Below, one piece after another: positions 44,846 to 54,659 of a stretch of 64,000 bases of DNA. The stretch comes from Clostridia bacterium (GTDB lineage: Bacteria; Bacillota; Clostridia; Christensenellales; Borkfalkiaceae). Position 1 is the stretch's first letter. Every line of letters starts with the position of its first letter. Below the pieces are notes generated by a model. It was not told the origin of the DNA. It saw nothing but the letters and a program-made list of their open reading frames with translations, and searched no databases. The DNA lies in assembly GCA_017399035.1 (NCBI GenBank), contig JAFQEM010000026.1, forward strand, positions 62,001 to 126,000. Reading direction: 5' to 3'. A program made the position numbers and the translations under genes.

Positions 44846-46174
44846 ATGAGAGATTTAACTAGCGGTAATATTTCTAAAAATCTAATTCTTTACGCAATAC
44901 CTGCTTTGTTTTCTATATTGCTTAATAGAGCATATTCTACTATTGACGTTATTATGGTGGGGCAGTTGTTGGGAGAAAACGGACTTGCCGCCGTCGGTTG
45001 TACAGACGGTTTTGTAACTGCATTAGCATCATTTTCCTTTGGCGCGGCAACGGGAATTTCTATATATCTTGGTACGCTTATGAGCAAAAAAGAAAATGAA
45101 AGTCTTGTTAGCGCAATAAAATCTAATTTATTTTTCATTATGACTTTTGCTTTTACGTTGAGCGTAATTGCATTACTTTTTTATAAACCCATTTTCCATA
45201 TTCTTAACATAAAAAACACAATATATAAAGATGCTTTTTATTATCTTGTTGCCATAATATTAAGCAATGTTTTTAGTGCCGCAAACACAATGATAAACGA
45301 CGCTTTTTGTTGTTTTGGTAACCCTTCGCACGCACTTAAAATAACGTTTATTAGTTGTGTAGTAAATATTATTCTTAATTACGTTTTTATGAAAATTCTA
45401 GGTTTAGGTGTTTTAGGCGCAGGGTTAGCCACGTTTATCGCTTTAGGCGTTGGGTTTATAGCAAATTTATTTTCTATAAACAAAATAATCCGTTCGCTAT
45501 CTTCTAAAAAGGCAAAATTTAAAATTAACAAACAAGATATTTTTTCCGCCCTTAAGCTTGCGCTACCTTGTATGTTGCAACAATTTGCATTACAGGGCTC
45601 ATCTTTAATTTTGCAACCTGTTGTAAATAATTTTGGAGAATCGTTTATAGCGTCTTATTCTATTGCAATGAACCTATACAACATATGCACCCTCTGTTTT
45701 TTTGCAACTTCACGCGGGATGTCAGTTTTTTGCACACAATGTTACGGTTCAAACAAAATGCATCTTATCAAAAAAGGTATGTTGCTAACAATTTTATATA
45801 CAAGTTGCTTGGCTGTGCCTATTATACTTGCGATACTTATTTTCCCAACGTTCGTGTCATCTTTATTCATAAAAGACGTTACTTCAGATACTGCCTTATT
45901 CGTGATAAAATATATAGTAACGTGCTTTCCTTTCATAATATTTGCGGTGGGAAACAACTATTTCCACAATTTCTTTCGTGGCGTTCTTAAACCTAATTAC
46001 GCTTTTATCAGCACTTCTGTGTACGCAGTGGTTAGAATAGCAACTTCAATATTGCTAATATCTAAATACGGAATAAACGCCGTATATTATGGCTTTATAA
46101 TTTCGTGGATAACTGAATTTACTGTTTGTTTAATTTTCTTTTTAAGTAATAAATGGAAAAAACGCTCTGAATAA
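44846..46174 (+). CDS. MATE-family efflux transporter
   Basis: A 442-residue multidrug and toxin extrusion family protein with 12 hydrophobic helices in two similar halves. The N-terminal segment IPALFSILLNRAYSTIDVIMVGQLLG is typical of the DinF/NorM-like branch common in Clostridia. It probably exports small cations or drugs in exchange for Na+ or H+; the substrate is unknown. The ATG at 44846 is downstream of the promoter and follows AAGGA; the earlier in-frame ATG at 44774 lies upstream of the transcription start. It is probably under control of the divergent DeoR regulator. Confidence 0.9.
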   Translation: MRDLTSGNISKNLILYAIPALFSILLNRAYSTIDVIMVGQLLGENGLAAVGCTDGFVTALASFSFGAATGISIYLGTLMSKKENESLVSAIKSNLFFIMTFAFTLSVIALLFYKPIFHILNIKNTIYKDAFYYLVAIILSNVFSAANTMINDAFCCFGNPSHALKITFISCVVNIILNYVFMKILGLGVLGAGLATFIALGVGFIANLFSINKIIRSLSSKKAKFKINKQDIFSALKLALPCMLQQFALQGSSLILQPVVNNFGESFIASYSIAMNLYNICTLCFFATSRGMSVFCTQCYGSNKMHLIKKGMLLTILYTSCLAVPIILAILIFPTFVSSLFIKDVTSDTALFVIKYIVTCFPFIIFAVGNNYFHNFFRGVLKPNYAFISTSVYAVVRIATSILLISKYGINAVYYGFIISWITEFTVCLIFFLSNKWKKRSE

Positions 46175-46194
46175 TAATTTATATCCCAAAAGTG

Positions 46195-46235
46195 AAACTC
46201 GCCTGAAAAGTTGAACAAACTTTTTAGGCGAGTTT
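46195..46235. terminator. Hairpin between convergent MATE and TIGR04086 genes
   Basis: A stem of about 18 bp with one G-T pair (46195-46212 with 46218-46235) and a 5-nt loop. T-runs after it are short on both strands, so it is probably a bidirectional but moderate terminator. Confidence 0.75.
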
Positions 46236-46259
46236 AATTTCGTCGATACGTCAATTTTT

Positions 46260-46640
46260 TTAATCTTTTTTTACGTTTACTGCTATAATACCTGTAATTG
46301 AACCGACAATCAACCCAAAAACAAGGTCTAAAACAAATTCCATACCAAAAGAAACTTCACCGCCGATAAGTGAAAATAATAAATAGATTATAACCGTGGT
46401 AAACAACCCTACTAAACAACCTTTTAACAGTCCTTGTTTACCCCTGATAAAACTAAAACACCCTAAAAAAACCGATAAAATTTTTATAAATTGATTTACC
46501 GCTTTAATAACTGATGCGTTTAAAGTGGCAACCTTTATTATAAACGCAAAAATCAATATGCTAACTAGCGTTACAATGACCGCCGTTGCAATTCCTTTTA
46601 TTACCGACGGAAAAAAACCGTCGCTTACTTTTTCACTCAT
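46260..46640 (-). CDS. TIGR04086 family membrane protein
   Basis: A 126-residue membrane protein with about four helices (about 15-40, 47-62, 70-92, 98-121). It resembles the TIGR04086 family, which often follows yajC in Clostridia; the function is unknown. The start ATG at 46638-46640 is preceded by AGGGGG with a 7-nt spacing, but that site forms the 3' arm of a hairpin (46644-46688), so translation or read-through from yajC may be controlled. Confidence 0.75.
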   Translation of the reverse strand: MSEKVSDGFFPSVIKGIATAVIVTLVSILIFAFIIKVATLNASVIKAVNQFIKILSVFLGCFSFIRGKQGLLKGCLVGLFTTVIIYLLFSLIGGEVSFGMEFVLDLVFGLIVGSITGIIAVNVKKD

Positions 46641-46643
46641 AAA

Positions 46644-46688
46644 AAAGCCCCCTACAAACCGTTTATTTAACAGTATGCAAGGGGCTTT
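46644..46688 (-). terminator. yajC terminator that overlaps the next gene's ribosome binding site
   Basis: On the minus strand AAAGCCCC (46681-46688) pairs with GGGGCTTT (46644-46651), with an inner ACTGTT/AACGGT stem. The T-run of six is immediately followed by the ATG of the TIGR04086 gene. Confidence 0.7.
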
Positions 46689-46709
46689 GTTTTTATTACT
46701 TATAAAAAA

Positions 46710-47216
46710 TTATTCAGCAGTTTCTTCTTTGTTTTCTTCTACTTTTTTCTTTCTAGTCTTTTTGGGTTTTTCTTGAGCAGGCGTTTCTTCTTTAACTTCT
46801 TTTACTTCTTCAACCACTTCTTTCTTTTCTTCCTTAACGGGTTCTGCCTTTTCTACGGCATTACCTTGAGCGGGTGCAGTTTGATAAATTGCGCCTTTGT
46901 CAAATTTAATATAAGACTTGTTTTCTTCTAAACCAGTTTCAAGAACGAAAGTGTTTTCGCCGTCGTTAATTTGAGCAACGAAACCGCAAATACCGCCGAT
47001 TGTTTTAACCCTATCGCCGATTTTTAACTGATTTACCATTTCTTGCGCTTCTTTTTGCTTTTTCTTGTTAGAAATTGATTGCCATACGAAAAGAGCGATA
47101 ATTGCAACGAGCATAACGCCCACCATAATAAGACCGCCAAAATCTACTCCGCCACCGCTTCCACCTTTATCAGCGCCACCTTCTGCCGCCTCGGCAAGTA
47201 AGTTCCATAATAACAT
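46710..47216 (-). CDS. yajC: Preprotein translocase subunit YajC
   Basis: YajC is a single-pass accessory subunit of the SecDF-YajC membrane complex. The 168-residue protein has a Gly-rich N-terminus, one helix (about 28-50), the conserved cytoplasmic domain NQLKIGDRVKTIGGICGFVA (about 62-81), and an unusual C-terminal tail of about 55 residues made almost only of Glu, Lys, Val and Pro (about 113-168). Typical YajC is 85-120 residues, so the tail is an addition. AAGGAG lies about 9 nt upstream, and the gene has its own promoter. Confidence 0.93.
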   Translation of the reverse strand: MLLWNLLAEAAEGGADKGGSGGGVDFGGLIMVGVMLVAIIALFVWQSISNKKKQKEAQEMVNQLKIGDRVKTIGGICGFVAQINDGENTFVLETGLEENKSYIKFDKGAIYQTAPAQGNAVEKAEPVKEEKKEVVEEVKEVKEETPAQEKPKKTRKKKVEENKEETAE

Positions 47217-47256
47217 AATATAATTCTCCTTTAGTTTTAGGTTTTATTCTTTTAAT

Positions 47257-47285
47257 ATTGTACCTTTTTTACGATATAAAATCAA
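47257..47285 (-). promoter_or_regulatory. Promoter of yajC
   Basis: Minus-strand TTGATT (47280-47285), 17 bp, TACAAT (47257-47262), inside the tgt-yajC gap. Confidence 0.75.
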
Positions 47286-47322
47286 GCGTTTTGCACTCGC
47301 TTTTAGTTTTCGCCAAAATACG

Positions 47323-48459
<1,137 letters not shown>

Positions 48460-48636
48460 TTATTATATATTATCTAAATTGAAATTAAGTTGAAAATTTA
48501 TAATAACTCTCTAATTTGCTTGTTTGAGAACCAAGAAAAACAAGTATACTTCTTTTTTCTAACGATTTAGTTTTTACAGCAAAACGTCAGTTTTACAAAT
48601 ATTTTGACTAGAGTTAAAATATTTAACTTTTATAGT

Positions 48637-49659
48637 TTATAAAATCATACAGGCGTCGCCGAAAGAAAAAAACCTATAATTCTCTTTCACCGCTAAATTA
48701 TAAAGTTCTAAAGTTTTCTCTCTTGTTGAAAGAGCAGAAACCAACATTATTAGAGTGGACTTTGGCAAATGAAAATTAGTTATAAGCGAATCAACACACT
48801 TAAACTTATAAGGTGGATATATAAAAATTTCGGTGTTTGCCTTTACGGGTTTAACAAAGCCAAACTCGTCTGACGCGCTTTCTAACGTTCTAACGCTAGT
48901 AGTTCCAACGGCAATAATTCTTCTGCCCTCACGCTTTGCTTGGTTTATTTTATCCGCCGCCTCTTCATTTATCTCGTAATATTCAGAGTGCATATGGTGT
49001 TCTAAAATATCTTCACTCTTTACAGGGCGGAAAGTGCCTAAACCTACGTGTAATAAAACGTCAACGACTTCTACGCCCATAGCCTTTAACTCTTCAAGCA
49101 AACTATCGGTAAAATGTAGCCCAGCGGTAGGCGCGGCAGCCGAACCGTCGTGCTTGGCGTAAACGGTTTGATAGCGCTCTTGGTCTTTAAGTTTTTGAGT
49201 AATATAAGGTGGCAAAGGCATTTCGCCTATACGTGCAATAATATCTTCAAACACACCTTGATAACTAAACTTAACCCTTCGACTACCACTTTCTTCTATC
49301 GTTTCTAAAACTTCTAAAGATAGTTGTTCATTAAAAGTTAAAACTGCGCCGGGTTTTGCCTTTTTGCCAGGCTTTACCAAAACTTCCCATTCGTTAAGGT
49401 TAAAACGCTTTAACAAAAGAACTTCTACCTTTGCCCCGTTAGGCGTATAAGCAAACATTCTAGCCGGCAAAACTTTAGTGTTGTTTCTAACCAACACGTC
49501 GCCTTTTTTCAAAAAGTTTTTTATATCGTAAAAATGTTTATGATAAACTTGGTCTTTTTCTCTATCGTAAACCAAAAGCCTTGAAGAATCTCTTGGATAA
49601 ACAGGCGTTTGCGCAATCAATTCTTCGGGTAGGTAATAATCAAAATCACTTGTTTTCAT
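48637..49659 (-). CDS. queA: S-adenosylmethionine:tRNA ribosyltransferase-isomerase
   Basis: QueA transfers and rearranges the ribosyl part of SAM onto preQ1 in tRNA, forming epoxyqueuosine. The 340-residue product shows [19 protein letters not shown] at the start, [13 protein letters not shown] (about 165-177), [10 protein letters not shown] and a C-terminal [16 protein letters not shown] chose the ATG at 49657-49659; an in-frame TTG 12 nt earlier is possible. The start lies inside the end of ruvB (14-nt overlap) with no clear ribosome binding site, implying coupled translation. Confidence 0.95.
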   Translation of the reverse strand: MKTSDFDYYLPEELIAQTPVYPRDSSRLLVYDREKDQVYHKHFYDIKNFLKKGDVLVRNNTKVLPARMFAYTPNGAKVEVLLLKRFNLNEWEVLVKPGKKAKPGAVLTFNEQLSLEVLETIEESGSRRVKFSYQGVFEDIIARIGEMPLPPYITQKLKDQERYQTVYAKHDGSAAAPTAGLHFTDSLLEELKAMGVEVVDVLLHVGLGTFRPVKSEDILEHHMHSEYYEINEEAADKINQAKREGRRIIAVGTTSVRTLESASDEFGFVKPVKANTEIFIYPPYKFKCVDSLITNFHLPKSTLIMLVSALSTREKTLELYNLAVKENYRFFSFGDACMIL

Positions 49660-50695
49660 CTTGTCTTTCAAATATAGCGTATTGCTTTAATTTACTTTCG
49701 GGCATTTTCAACCCTATATGTTCATATCCTCTGCTAAGCAGAACTCTACCGCGCGGAGTTCTTGCAATAAACCCAAGTTGTAATAAATAGGGTTCGTAAA
49801 CGTCTTCAATGGTGTTTCCGTCTTCGTTAATAGTTGCCGCAAGGGTATCTAAACCACACGGGCCACCGCCGAACTTTTCTGCCATAGATTTAAGAAGTTT
49901 AACGTCGATAGCATCTAGCCCTAAATCGTCAATTTCTAACATTTTAAGCGCGCCTTGAGCGTCGGATAAAAGCACCTTTTCGTGTCCCTTTACCACAGCG
50001 TAATCACGCACTCTTCTCAATAATCTATTTGCAATTCTAGGCGTTCCACGACTGCGCTTTGCAACTTCCATAGCCGCCAAATGTTCAATCTCTAACGATA
50101 GCATATTAGCCGCTCTTTCAACAATTTCAGTAAGTTCTTCAATGGTATAAGTTTCTAAACGGCAAATAAGCCCAAATCTATCACGCAAAGGTGAAGACAA
50201 CATACCTGCTTTCGTGGTTGCGCCTATGAGCGTAAATTTTGGCAAGGGCAACTGCACGTTTTTAGCAGAAGGTCCTTTGCCTATGATAAAATCTAGAGTA
50301 TAATCTTCCATTGCGGGATATAAAATTTCTTCAACGTTATGATTAAGCCTATGAATTTCATCAATAAATAAAACGTCTCGCTCGTTTAGGTTTGTTAAAA
50401 TAGCGGCAAGGTCGCCCGCTCTCTCTATTGCAGGTCCACTTGTAATTTTAATTTGCGTGCCAAGTTCGTGCGCAATGATATGCGCAAGCGTAGTTTTACC
50501 TAACCCTGCAGGACCGTAGAGCAAAACGTGGTCTAAAGCGTCTTCTCTCATCTTTGCCGCGGCAATGCTTACGGCAAGGTTATCTTTAACCTTATCTTGA
50601 CCAACGTACCCTTCCATAGACTTGGGGCGCAAAACGTTTTCTATATCCGAATCGGTTTCGTTATAAGTGCTTGTAACTAATCTTTCTTCTTCCAT
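49646..50695 (-). CDS. ruvB: Holliday junction helicase motor RuvB
   Basis: RuvB is the hexameric AAA+ motor that drives branch migration with RuvA. The 349 residues have Walker [18 protein letters not shown] (about 58-74), Walker [12 protein letters not shown] (about 106-116), sensor [18 protein letters not shown] and a C-terminal winged helix ending with TPRGR. It lies 7 nt after the ruvA stop. Confidence 0.97.
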   Translation of the reverse strand: MEEERLVTSTYNETDSDIENVLRPKSMEGYVGQDKVKDNLAVSIAAAKMREDALDHVLLYGPAGLGKTTLAHIIAHELGTQIKITSGPAIERAGDLAAILTNLNERDVLFIDEIHRLNHNVEEILYPAMEDYTLDFIIGKGPSAKNVQLPLPKFTLIGATTKAGMLSSPLRDRFGLICRLETYTIEELTEIVERAANMLSLEIEHLAAMEVAKRSRGTPRIANRLLRRVRDYAVVKGHEKVLLSDAQGALKMLEIDDLGLDAIDVKLLKSMAEKFGGGPCGLDTLAATINEDGNTIEDVYEPYLLQLGFIARTPRGRVLLSRGYEHIGLKMPESKLKQYAIFERQDENK

Positions 50696-50702
50696 ATTCG
50701 CC

Positions 50703-51293
50703 CTACTTTATATGTTTAATAGCGTAAGAAATAACCTGTTCGATAGTGGTTGCGCCATTTTCTTTTGCCTCTTTAACGGCAGAGGCGCATTCTTTATTCG
50801 TAAAGCCCAAACTCATAAGCGCAATAACAGCGTCTTTATCCACTTGGTCAAATGCAATTTCTTTAACCGTTTCTTTTTCTTCAGGTTGAACGTCTTCGGT
50901 AATCTTTTCACGAAGTTCTAAGATAATTCTCTCTGCAGTTTTTTTGCCAAGACCTTTTATGGTGGATAGCCCCTTAACGTCAGAAGTTGCAATTTTAACC
51001 GCAAGGTCTTTAAGATTCATATTAGAAAGCACGGTAATGCCCATTTTAGGGCCAACCCCAGAAACGGTTATAAGTTTTAAGAACATATTTTTTTCTTCAA
51101 TGCTTATAAAACCGTAAAGGGAAACACCGTCTTCTCTAACTGCAAGGTAGGTATAAACTTCACCTTTCTTTTCGCCTAGTAATTTTTGATAAACGGCAGA
51201 AGAACAAGTTATCTCATACCCTATACCGTTATTTTCTAGTAACACAACACCGTCTTGAGCGGTCAACACGTTACCTTTAATATAACCTATCAT
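50703..51293 (-). CDS. ruvA: Holliday junction DNA helicase RuvA
   Basis: RuvA tetramers bind four-way junctions and recruit RuvB. The 196-residue protein starts MIGYIKGNV (domain I OB fold), has two helix-hairpin-helix motifs ([10 protein letters not shown] and [16 protein letters not shown], about 71-80 and 112-127) and a C-terminal RuvB-binding domain ([16 protein letters not shown]). It is 8 nt after ruvC. Confidence 0.96.
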   Translation of the reverse strand: MIGYIKGNVLTAQDGVVLLENNGIGYEITCSSAVYQKLLGEKKGEVYTYLAVREDGVSLYGFISIEEKNMFLKLITVSGVGPKMGITVLSNMNLKDLAVKIATSDVKGLSTIKGLGKKTAERIILELREKITEDVQPEEKETVKEIAFDQVDKDAVIALMSLGFTNKECASAVKEAKENGATTIEQVISYAIKHIK

Positions 51294-51301
51294 AATTCAC
51301 C

Positions 51302-51796
51302 TTAAATACTGAACAATCCGCCCAGTTTATTAGTTTGAGCGTGGCAAAGCGCAACCGCAAGCGCGTCGGCAGCGTCGTCAGGCTTGGGCACTGCTTTTAG
51401 CCTTAACGTAGTTTTTACCATCTGCTGAATTTGGTTTTTTTCCGCTCTACCATAGCCGGTTAAAGCCTGTTTAATTTGCAAAGGCGTATACTCAAAAAGT
51501 TTTCCGCACTCTTTGATAGCAGTAAGAAGAATAACACCCCTTGCGTGTGCAACTGCAATACCCGTGGTTACGTTTTTTGCAAAAAACAATTCTTCAACGG
51601 CAATTTCATTTGGCTTAAACTTTTCAATAATTTGTTTAACACCTTTTTCAAGCATTGCAAGGCGCACCGCCAAATTTTCATTTTTTGGAGTGGAAACTAT
51701 GCCGTAATCAAGCATCTCTACCTTACCGCGCGCATCTTTTGAAATTACCCCGTATCCGAGCGTTGCAAGACCTGGGTCAAAACCGACTATTATCAT
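51302..51796 (-). CDS. ruvC: Holliday junction resolvase RuvC
   Basis: RuvC cuts Holliday junctions. The 164-residue protein has the four expected acidic residues: Asp7 in VGFDPGLATLGYG, Glu in AVEELFFAKN (about 68), and the two Asp in PKPDDAADALAVA (about 138-141). The start gives the exact family N-terminus. Its promoter (51805-51833) places the expected transcript start 1-3 nt before the ATG, and no ribosome binding site exists, so it is a leaderless-mRNA candidate. It heads ruvC-ruvA-ruvB-queA. Confidence 0.96.
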   Translation of the reverse strand: MIIVGFDPGLATLGYGVISKDARGKVEMLDYGIVSTPKNENLAVRLAMLEKGVKQIIEKFKPNEIAVEELFFAKNVTTGIAVAHARGVILLTAIKECGKLFEYTPLQIKQALTGYGRAEKNQIQQMVKTTLRLKAVPKPDDAADALAVALCHAQTNKLGGLFSI

Positions 51797-51804
51797 ACTT
51801 TATA

Positions 51805-51833
51805 ATTTTACTTTATTTATGTCAAAATGTCAA
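51805..51833 (-). promoter_or_regulatory. Promoter of the ruvCAB-queA operon
   Basis: Perfect TTGACA (51828-51833), 17 bp, TAAAAT (51805-51810) on the minus strand; only 8 nt separate the -10 from the ruvC ATG. Confidence 0.85.
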
Positions 51834-51897
51834 TAAAAAGGACAGGTTTACACCGAATTGAGCACACCTTTTGAAAATTATGCTTATAAAAACAAAA

Positions 51898-51930
51898 AGA
51901 GGTTGCGTTTAAGTTATAAACACAGCCTCT
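51898..51930 (-). terminator. Terminator after the HtrA-like gene
   Basis: A 13-position stem with one mismatch and one G-T pair (51898-51910 with 51918-51930), followed on the minus strand by TTTTTGTTTTT. Confidence 0.9.
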
Positions 51931-51979
51931 CTTATAAATTTTCAATTTAATTATATTATGCGATTTTAATTTATTTACC

Positions 51980-53281
51980 TTAAGCCTTTGCCTCGATAGG
52001 TTCTCTATATCCAGTATCGCAGAAAACGAACTGTTTTGTAAGTTCAACGGTAGGCGTCATTTCAACGCCGTTGCGGTCAATAGTAATAGAAAAACTGTCG
52101 CCACATCTTAAATAACTTCTCAAATGCGCTATTGCTGACGCAAACTGTTCAACCGAAGAAATAGCACCGCTATTATAAGTTATTTTACCCGAACAAGAAA
52201 TAGATTTTACTACGTCGCCAGCTTTTAATTGCGCGTTATCAGCATTGCTACCGCTCGCAACAGAATTTATCATCACCAAAGTAGTGTTGAAAGAAGTTTT
52301 GCTAGTTAAAGTTATACCTATTTCCCAACTACCTGTGATATAACCGAAATTCTTTTCTTCAAACGTTTCGTAATGAGTTGCTATAAGTTGAGTTGCAGCC
52401 TCAACGAAACCACCGCCTTGTGAATAGGTAAGTTCATAAGGAATAGTGTAGTTTATTCCGTCGTAAGTTTCACTACCTGCGTTTGTTATACCTATAAGTT
52501 CACCATAATAATTGAACAAACCACCACCAGAACTTCCGTGATTTATTTGAACGTCAATTTGCATAAGATTCATATAGCCAACTTCGCTAATACCCACTTC
52601 TCTGTCAAGATAACTTATTATACCGTCAGAAACTGTCATGGGTAAAGTTCCGCTTGGGTTACCTATTGCAAACACGCTTTCACCACGCATCATTTGATAA
52701 CTTTCAGGGGGAAGAACTGAACAAACTATATCGTCTTTGCTAACGTTAGTGTTTGTTACGTCAAGTTTAAGCACGGCAACGTCAGCAAGTTTATCTCCAC
52801 CGATAAGGGTTATGGCTTTATTGTTAATTTTGTCTTCAATCACACCCGTGAAAGCAAAATCGTCGTCGTAATCATTATCGGTAAAATTACGGGTATTTTT
52901 ATCGGGTACGTAAACGGTTATGTCCCCTTTAGAGTCGATAACGTGATGACAGGTTAAAACGTAAAAAACGTTATCCGTTGCATCAGCATTATCAACTATA
53001 ACACCCGAACCGTAAGACGTGCCTTTAGAAGTGCCGGTTGTGGGATATTGCATTTTAATTGCAACGATAGAACGCTCTACCTTTGCAACGGCCTCAACCC
53101 TGTTTAAAATTGTGCGCCCCGTTTCTGGCGTAGTGCTTAAACCATATGATTCGGCTAAAACTTTTGAATCGGGTAAATCAGGAACAAAACTTTCCGACTT
53201 AAAAAGGTTACAGCCTGCAAAAGAAACGCAAATAGTAATTGCCAAAATCAATGCAGTAATTTTAGTGAACAGTCTTTTCAT
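51980..53281 (-). CDS. HtrA/DegP-like trypsin-family lipoprotein protease
   Basis: A 433-residue extracytoplasmic serine protease. It has a lipoprotein signal (helix about 4-20, Cys in SFAGCNLF), a trypsin-like domain with the triad His in LTCHHVID, Asp in LADVAVLKL and Ser in NHGSSGGGLFN, and a C-terminal PDZ-like domain (about 310-415, VASGSNADNAQLKAGDVV). The serine motif is GSSGGGL rather than the usual GNSGGPL; the nucleophile is kept. HtrA enzymes clear misfolded envelope proteins. The ATG at 53281 has GGAGAG 5-6 nt upstream; a longer in-frame start at 53317 would disrupt the signal peptide. A TG-extended TAAAAT (53308-53313) and TATAAT (53303-53308) are likely -10 elements. Confidence 0.88.
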   Translation of the reverse strand: MKRLFTKITALILAITICVSFAGCNLFKSESFVPDLPDSKVLAESYGLSTTPETGRTILNRVEAVAKVERSIVAIKMQYPTTGTSKGTSYGSGVIVDNADATDNVFYVLTCHHVIDSKGDITVYVPDKNTRNFTDNDYDDDFAFTGVIEDKINNKAITLIGGDKLADVAVLKLDVTNTNVSKDDIVCSVLPPESYQMMRGESVFAIGNPSGTLPMTVSDGIISYLDREVGISEVGYMNLMQIDVQINHGSSGGGLFNYYGELIGITNAGSETYDGINYTIPYELTYSQGGGFVEAATQLIATHYETFEEKNFGYITGSWEIGITLTSKTSFNTTLVMINSVASGSNADNAQLKAGDVVKSISCSGKITYNSGAISSVEQFASAIAHLRSYLRCGDSFSITIDRNGVEMTPTVELTKQFVFCDTGYREPIEAKA

Positions 53282-53477
53282 AATACTCTCCTTTAACTTG
53301 CAATTATATTTTACCATACTTTACTTAAATTTATCTTTAATTTTGCAAAATTTTTCATTTTTTTATAAGAAATATTTAAATAAAAATATTTGTAGCAGAT
53401 ATCAATAATTAAACGAACTAATACCTTTAAATATTGCGTTAGAGTCAAAAAAAATTAAACAACTTTCAAATTATTAA

Positions 53478-53506
53478 AAAGAGAACGTTAAATTAACGCC
53501 CTCTTT
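53478..53506 (-). terminator. Terminator-like hairpin, distal
   Basis: AAAGAG/CTCTTT plus CGTT/AACG with a 2x2 internal loop, followed on the minus strand by TTTTTAAT. Its 5' arm overlaps the hairpin at 53503-53535. Confidence 0.65.
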
Positions 53507-53620
53507 ACTCCCGCAAAAACCGTGCGGAAGTAAAGAAAATCCACTGCCGTTTTAGTTTTTTTGGGAAAAATATTTTAACGGCAGTAATCTTTTTGGTAAC
53601 TTTTGCGGATTAAAATTAAA

Positions 53621-53669
53621 AAATCACCTTACCACCGACAAATAAGAGTATCGGCAAACAAGATGATTT
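53621..53669 (-). terminator. Terminator-like hairpin, proximal to yebC
   Basis: Outer stem AAATCA-CTT with AAG-TGATTT (one mismatch), inner CCGA/TCGG, followed on the minus strand by TTTAATTTTA. This is probably the main stop for yebC transcripts. Confidence 0.6.
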
Positions 53670-53871
53670 TATACGCCTTAATTTTATAAAAATTATTTTT
53701 TTAACCTTTTTTGGTTATCAAATTCTTATAACAAAATTTATAAACTTCCTATAAACTGTTTAGTTACAAGCAAGACAAGGCTCGTCAAACCGTGGGATGA
53801 AATTGACCTTTTTGGTCATTGAAGTCCACGGTGTAGACAGTTAACGCAGTATTGCGCCGTAAATAAGCAGT

Positions 53872-54609
53872 TTACTCTTCTTCGTCTTCAGGAATATCTA
53901 CGTTATGATATACGGTTTGAACGTCGTCAAGGTCTTCTAACGCATCAACCAAACGTTGGAATTTTGCTAAATCTTCACCTGCAAGAGTGATTTTGTTTTG
54001 AGGAACCATTTCTACTTGAGCCTCAAAGAAGTTAAGCCCTTTATCTTCAAGATATTTTCTTACTGAAGAAAATGCTGACGGCGTGGTGTGAACTACAAAT
54101 GCGTCGTCTTCTGCAATAAAATCGTCTGCACCTGCGTCAAGAGCATATTCCATAACCGTGTCTTCGTCAAGGTCGGGCGTGCGTTCAATAACTATTACGC
54201 CCATATTCGTAAACGTAAAAGAAACGCAACCAGCGTTACCCAAAGAACCGCCGTGTTTTCTCATTGCAATACGAACGTAGTCAACCGTACGGTTTTTGTT
54301 ATCGGTAAGTGCGTTGATAATAACTGCGCTACCTGCAGGGCCGTAGCCTTCGTAAGTTAATTCTTCATAGTTATCACTTGAAAGTTCGCCAGATGCTTTT
54401 GCAATACATCTTTTAATATTTTCGTTGGGCATATTAACAGCTTTTGCCTTTGCAATAGCATCAGCAAGTTTACTGTTTGTATCGGGGTCGGGATTAGATT
54501 TTGCAGCAACGGCAATTTCTCTACCTACTTTAGTGAAAATTTTACCTTTTGCAGCATCCGTCTTTGCCTTTTTTGCAGCGATATTCGCAGCATGTGAATG
54601 TCCTGACAT
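53872..54609 (-). CDS. yebC: YebC/PmpR-family protein
   Basis: A 245-residue YebC/PmpR family protein. The group is annotated as transcriptional regulators, and recent work links members to translation through difficult proline-rich stretches. The full-length signature is present: MSGHSHAANIAAKKAKTDAA at the start, IKRCIAKASGE (about 60-70), LTYEGYGPAGSAVIINALTD (about 79-98) and NRTVDYVRIAMRKHGGSLG. AAAGGAG precedes the ATG. It follows the trmH-type gene by 50 nt. Confidence 0.94.
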   Translation of the reverse strand: MSGHSHAANIAAKKAKTDAAKGKIFTKVGREIAVAAKSNPDPDTNSKLADAIAKAKAVNMPNENIKRCIAKASGELSSDNYEELTYEGYGPAGSAVIINALTDNKNRTVDYVRIAMRKHGGSLGNAGCVSFTFTNMGVIVIERTPDLDEDTVMEYALDAGADDFIAEDDAFVVHTTPSAFSSVRKYLEDKGLNFFEAQVEMVPQNKITLAGEDLAKFQRLVDALEDLDDVQTVYHNVDIPEDEEE

Positions 54610-54659
54610 AATTATATTCTCCTTTTAAATAGTAAAATCAAAAAACAAACGTCTAAAAT

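Larger units (their letters stand above)
53318..53871. other. 554-bp non-coding region with serial hairpins
   Basis: No open reading frame of note on either strand. About 53318-53470 is very AT-rich and holds the HtrA-like gene promoter. From 53478 to 53871 at least five strong hairpins follow one another (53478-53506, 53503-53535, 53543-53585, 53621-53669, 53789-53832), two of which end in T-runs on the minus strand, that is, downstream of yebC. The part at 53754-53842 looks like a closed domain with an internal loop. I do not recognise a known riboswitch, 6S, SRP, RNase P or tmRNA signature. It may be a 3' UTR, an sRNA, or a remnant element. Confidence 0.6.

Noticed and set aside
53318..53871. 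Possible riboswitch, 6S RNA, SRP RNA, RNase P RNA or T-box in the yebC-htrA gap
   Set aside because: I looked for the conserved cores of these families and found none; kept only as an unnamed structured region.
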